Positions 48,929 to 50,940 of a DNA stretch of 50,940 nt are shown in pieces. This DNA is from Paenibacillus kobensis NBRC 15729 (lineage in GTDB: Bacteria > Bacillota > Bacilli > Paenibacillales > Paenibacillaceae), in assembly GCF_004000825.1 (NCBI RefSeq), contig NZ_BILZ01000044.1:1-50940 (forward strand), in the 5' to 3' direction. Every line of letters starts with the position of its first letter. The first letter of the stretch is position 1. A program made the translations under genes and the position numbers. The notes beneath the pieces were generated by a model, which was not told the DNA's origin, did no database searches, and saw only the letters and a list, made by a program, of their open reading frames with translations.

Positions 48929-50687
48929 CTCCCCAGAGAAAGTCAATATACTGCTCGTTGATGACCGTGAAGAAAATCTGATTGCTCTAGCCGCCCTGCT
49001 GGACAAACCGCAATATGAGCTGTATACCGCGACCTCCGGACTTGAGGCGCTCCGGTACGTATTATCCGTGGATTTCGCCGTCATCCTGCTTGATGTACAG
49101 ATGCCGGGGATGAATGGTTTCGAAACTGCTAGCCTCATCAAATCGCGTGAGAAGTCTACTCATGTCCCTATCCTATTCGTAACCGCGATTAGCCAAGCAT
49201 CTGAGAATGTGAAGCAAGGCTATGCAGTCGGTGCAATCGACTACTTATTCAAACCGTTTCATCCCGAAACCTTAACGTTAAAAATCGAAGCTATTGTCCG
49301 CATGCATCAATATCAGGAACAGATCAAGCTGCAAAATGAACTGCTCCGCATTATCGGCGATACCTCTAATGATACGATTATAACAATGGACAAACTCGGT
49401 ACGGTCATAACCGTGAATCGTGCCTCTAAGCCAATGTTCGATTATAATCCGGAGCAACTGATTGGCAAGCCTATCAATAAGCTTGTACCGGAGCTCTATG
49501 AACGTTTAACAGAGGAAGATGCAGGGAACTCCATTATTGAGACGAATGCAGTCCGCCGAGGCGGGCATCGATTCCCCGTCGATATCCAAGTCGGTGAAGC
49601 GAAAGTCGATAACCGGCATATATTCGTCTGCTCCGTTCGGGATGTTACGGAACGTAAAGCCTTGGAGGAAGAAAGGTTCCGCCGTATTTTTGATGCAGCG
49701 CCTTCATTAATTTGCGTCCGCTCTCTGAAGGACCGCTCGTACTTGAACGTGAACGACAGCTTTCTGCAAACGACGGGGTACAGTTCAGAGGAAGTGTTGC
49801 ATAATCCGGGCTACGAGCTGCAATATATGATCGAAGAAGACCATCTGCACTCCATTAACGAAATGATGGGCAACAATGCTCCCGTCCGGAATATTAAGAT
49901 CAGTTATATGACCAAAACCGGCGAGCTGCGCGAAGGACTAATGTCCACCGAGCGTATACAACTGCATGGCGAATACTGCCTGCTCACCGTTATTACTGAT
50001 ATTACGAAGCAGCTGTTTCTGGAGAAGGAGATGGTTCGTCTCGACCGCCTGAATCTCACAGGCAAAATGGCCGCTGGAATTGTGCATGAAATTCGCAACC
50101 CGATGACGACCGTGAGAGGATTTCTGCAGCTATCCAAAAACTACTCGTCCGAATATACGAACATTATGATCGAAGAACTGGACCGCGCTCACAATATCGT
50201 CTCCGAGTTTCTGTCCGTTGCAACGGCCCATACGACGAACCGTAAGCTGCATCAGTTGAACTCTGTTATCGAAACGTTGTATCCGCTCATTCATTCCAAG
50301 GCACTCTGCAGCAACCATTCGATACAATTAGATTTGTCACCTTGCCCAGCTCTTCACTTGGATGAGAAAGAAATCCGTCAGCTGCTTCTTAATCTAACGC
50401 TCAACGGACTTGAAGCGATGCCGAGCGGGGGCGAATTATCGATCAAAACCTATTCTGAGCACGATCTCATCGTCATGGAGATTCGGGATCAAGGCACTGG
50501 TATGAGGGAAGAAGTACTGGAGAAGCTCGGCACTCCATTCTTTAGCACGAAAATAAATGGCACCGGTCTTGGGCTGTCGGTATGTTATGGCATTGCAGCG
50601 CGGCATGACGCTGAAATTAAAGTCACCTCCAGTGAGCAAGGAACAACGTTTTCCATTCAATTCAAGCAGCGGCAGCTCTCGATATAA
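48900..50687 (+). CDS. Receiver-PAS-PAS histidine kinase, sporulation-kinase-like
   Basis: Soluble kinase of 595 residues. The TTG at 48900 has AAGGAG 10 nt upstream and overlaps the cheR end by 29 bp, indicating coupling; the frame is open further upstream. An N-terminal receiver has D65 (VILLDVQMPG), followed by two PAS domains (about 140-250 and 260-370). HisKA has H396 in GIVHEIRNPMTTVRGFLQL, typical of KinB/KinE-type sporulation kinases, with an ATPase at about 480-590. The receiver may take phosphate from the hybrid kinase upstream. Confidence 0.92.
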   Translation: MRNYTEKSDDSPEKVNILLVDDREENLIALAALLDKPQYELYTATSGLEALRYVLSVDFAVILLDVQMPGMNGFETASLIKSREKSTHVPILFVTAISQASENVKQGYAVGAIDYLFKPFHPETLTLKIEAIVRMHQYQEQIKLQNELLRIIGDTSNDTIITMDKLGTVITVNRASKPMFDYNPEQLIGKPINKLVPELYERLTEEDAGNSIIETNAVRRGGHRFPVDIQVGEAKVDNRHIFVCSVRDVTERKALEEERFRRIFDAAPSLICVRSLKDRSYLNVNDSFLQTTGYSSEEVLHNPGYELQYMIEEDHLHSINEMMGNNAPVRNIKISYMTKTGELREGLMSTERIQLHGEYCLLTVITDITKQLFLEKEMVRLDRLNLTGKMAAGIVHEIRNPMTTVRGFLQLSKNYSSEYTNIMIEELDRAHNIVSEFLSVATAHTTNRKLHQLNSVIETLYPLIHSKALCSNHSIQLDLSPCPALHLDEKEIRQLLLNLTLNGLEAMPSGGELSIKTYSEHDLIVMEIRDQGTGMREEVLEKLGTPFFSTKINGTGLGLSVCYGIAARHDAEIKVTSSEQGTTFSIQFKQRQLSI

Positions 50688-50774
50688 TGTTGCCATGATA
50701 CACATCGAGACCCCTTCGATAACCGGATTGGCTTGGCTCAGCTAATTACAACATATAAATCTTCGATATAAATA

Positions 50775-50810
50775 AACAAAGAGCCTTCAGATAACTGAAG
50801 GCTCTTTGTT
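50775..50810. terminator. Terminator between kinase and tRNA gene
   Basis: AACAAAGAGCCTTCAG and its perfect complement flank ATAA, giving a 16-bp stem with T-rich tails on both strands. It can end the kinase operon and possibly the tRNA transcript. Confidence 0.9.
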
Positions 50811-50846
50811 ATGTATGATGACGGTTATAGTCCGCAAAGTTCTAAC

Positions 50847-50923
50847 TGGTCGGGATGACACGATTCGAACATGCGACCCCCTGGTCCCAAACCAGGTGCT
50901 CTACCAAGCTGAGCTACATCCCG
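50847..50923 (-). tRNA. tRNA-Pro (anticodon TGG)
   Basis: Seventy-seven bases including an encoded CCA end. The acceptor stem CGGGATG pairs with CATCCCG, the D-arm has AGCTCAGCTTGGTAGAGC, the anticodon stem-loop is CCTGG-TTTGGGA-CCAGG with anticodon TGG, and the T-loop is GTTCGAATC. It folds as a normal tRNA on the minus strand. Confidence 0.97.
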
Positions 50924-50940
50924 TTATTCAGTTGTTGAAA

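Overview
The window is typical chromosome of a Gram-positive, endospore-forming Paenibacillaceae-type bacterium (Paenibacillus or a close relative). This is inferred from YesM/YesN two-component regulators beside an LplA/B/C-type sugar importer without its own ATPase, AGGAGG-type ribosome sites with frequent TTG/GTG starts, a ComQXPA quorum-sensing locus, a KapD-like exonuclease, a YkuK protein and a sporulation-type kinase. I see no phage, transposase, integrase or CRISPR array.

Layout. 47-8470 (minus): galactan or galacto-oligosaccharide uptake operon, yesM-yesN-binding protein-two permeases-GH53 galactanase, with candidate CcpA (cre) sites. 8728-13377: two ABC exporters with a divergent AraC/GyrI-type regulator and a 21-bp-period operator candidate. 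13487-16557: DUF1877, an SGSGN-repeat DUF4097 protein, a DEDDh exonuclease and YkuK. 16800-27057 (minus): the main point of interest, described below. 27451-31100: a Gly-rich secreted peptidoglycan-binding protein, a PDZ-Lon membrane protease and an EamA transporter. 31343-38653: CNNM/CBS protein, MsrAB, a membrane coiled-coil protein plus phosphodiester glycosidase, an MFS pump with its TetR regulator, and a DJ-1/PfpI protein. 38704-39108: gene-free, with four related palindromes. 39109-44963: secreted cyclophilin, small membrane proteins, a divergent IF-3 paralogue, an AraC regulator, and an alpha-E/ATP-grasp pair. 45309-50687: hybrid kinase, CheR and a second kinase. 50847-50923: tRNA-Pro(TGG).

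The main system is an expanded ComQXPA locus. In transcription order it holds a stand-alone lantibiotic-dehydratase C-terminal-like (SpaB_C/thiopeptide-type) protein, comQ, a first comX-comP pair, a second comX-comP pair, a single comA, and an ABC-2 exporter. The two ComX precursors share their N-terminal halves but differ in the Trp-bearing C-termini. The two ComP kinases keep nearly the same C-terminal kinase domain but have diverged membrane sensors. Both comX genes have the same leader: a ComA-box-like dyad, a third half-site, exactly 34 bp to an extended -10, and a hairpin between comX and comP. A decayed comQ 3' end upstream of the second comX shows that a comQ-comX-comP unit was duplicated and one comQ was lost. 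One prenyltransferase therefore probably serves two pheromones, and two receptors probably feed one ComA. ComA half-site clusters also precede the SpaB_C-like gene, which places it plausibly in the same regulon. All functional statements are inferred from sequence; no searches were run.
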